Made by a program: the position numbers and the translations under genes
Shown here: in pieces, positions 13,122 through 14,747 of the stretch
How positions within the stretch are numbered: position 1 is the first letter of the stretch
Layout: every line of letters begins with the position of its first letter
The notes under the pieces: model-generated
Told to the model about the DNA's origin: nothing
Seen by the model: only the letters and a program-made list of their open reading frames with translations
Database searches by the model: none
NCBI GenBank assembly: GCA_905201685.1
Contig: CAJKOW010000044.1
Coordinates: forward strand, 1 to 14,747
DNA length: 14,747 bases
Source: an uncultured Bacteroides sp.
Lineage (GTDB): Bacteria; Bacteroidota; Bacteroidia; Bacteroidales; Bacteroidaceae
Reading direction: 5' to 3'

Positions 13122-14747
<1,626 letters not shown>

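Overview
The window reads as core chromosome of a Bacteroides-like member of the Bacteroidota. The evidence is a type III glutamine synthetase (GlnN), a DUF5686 outer-membrane protein, a DUF3810 protein, the typical Bacteroidota ribosomal protein S1 tail, and TAnnTTTG boxes (the known Bacteroides -7 element) upstream of seven genes where Shine-Dalgarno sequences are weak or absent. I see no phage, insertion sequence, integrase, CRISPR array, tRNA or rRNA. No stretch over 300 bases lacks a gene.

Layout, left to right. (1) The 3' part of trxB (+, 1-620) converges on a Crp/Fnr-family regulator (-, 772-1473), with hairpins and GTTAG/CTAAC repeats between them. The regulator lies downstream of glnN (-, 1673-3862), and a strong hairpin terminator separates the two. 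(2) glnN is divergent from a DUF5686 outer-membrane protein (+, 3950-6196); 87 bp carries both predicted promoters. (3) rpsA (+, 6420-8210) has the best-formed promoter and terminator in the window. rnz, for RNase Z (+, 8294-9229), follows it. (4) A compact envelope-signalling operon follows (+, 9283-10749): an ECF sigma factor, a small single-span membrane protein that is probably the anti-sigma factor, and a small secreted helical protein resembling the CpxP/Spy/CnrX class. Two matching ECF-type promoter candidates lie in it. (5) A terminator separates it from convergent mazG (-, 10850-11677). Upstream of mazG is a 110-bp array of five 22-bp dyad repeats, then a DUF3810 membrane protein with an HExxH motif (-, 11904-12983). 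(6) valS (+, from 13122) is divergent from DUF3810 and runs off the right edge.

Functionally the window mixes housekeeping (thioredoxin reduction, nitrogen assimilation, translation, tRNA 3' processing, nucleotide-pool cleaning, tRNA charging) with two regulatory loci. One is the Crp-like regulator, which by gene order may be the orthologue of the B. thetaiotaomicron carbohydrate regulator BT4338/Cur (from memory, unverified). The other is the sigma/anti-sigma/periplasmic-protein operon. The most unusual DNA is the 22-bp dyad array upstream of mazG and the duplicated ECF-type promoter motif. All assignments come from reading sequence and motifs; no database search was run.
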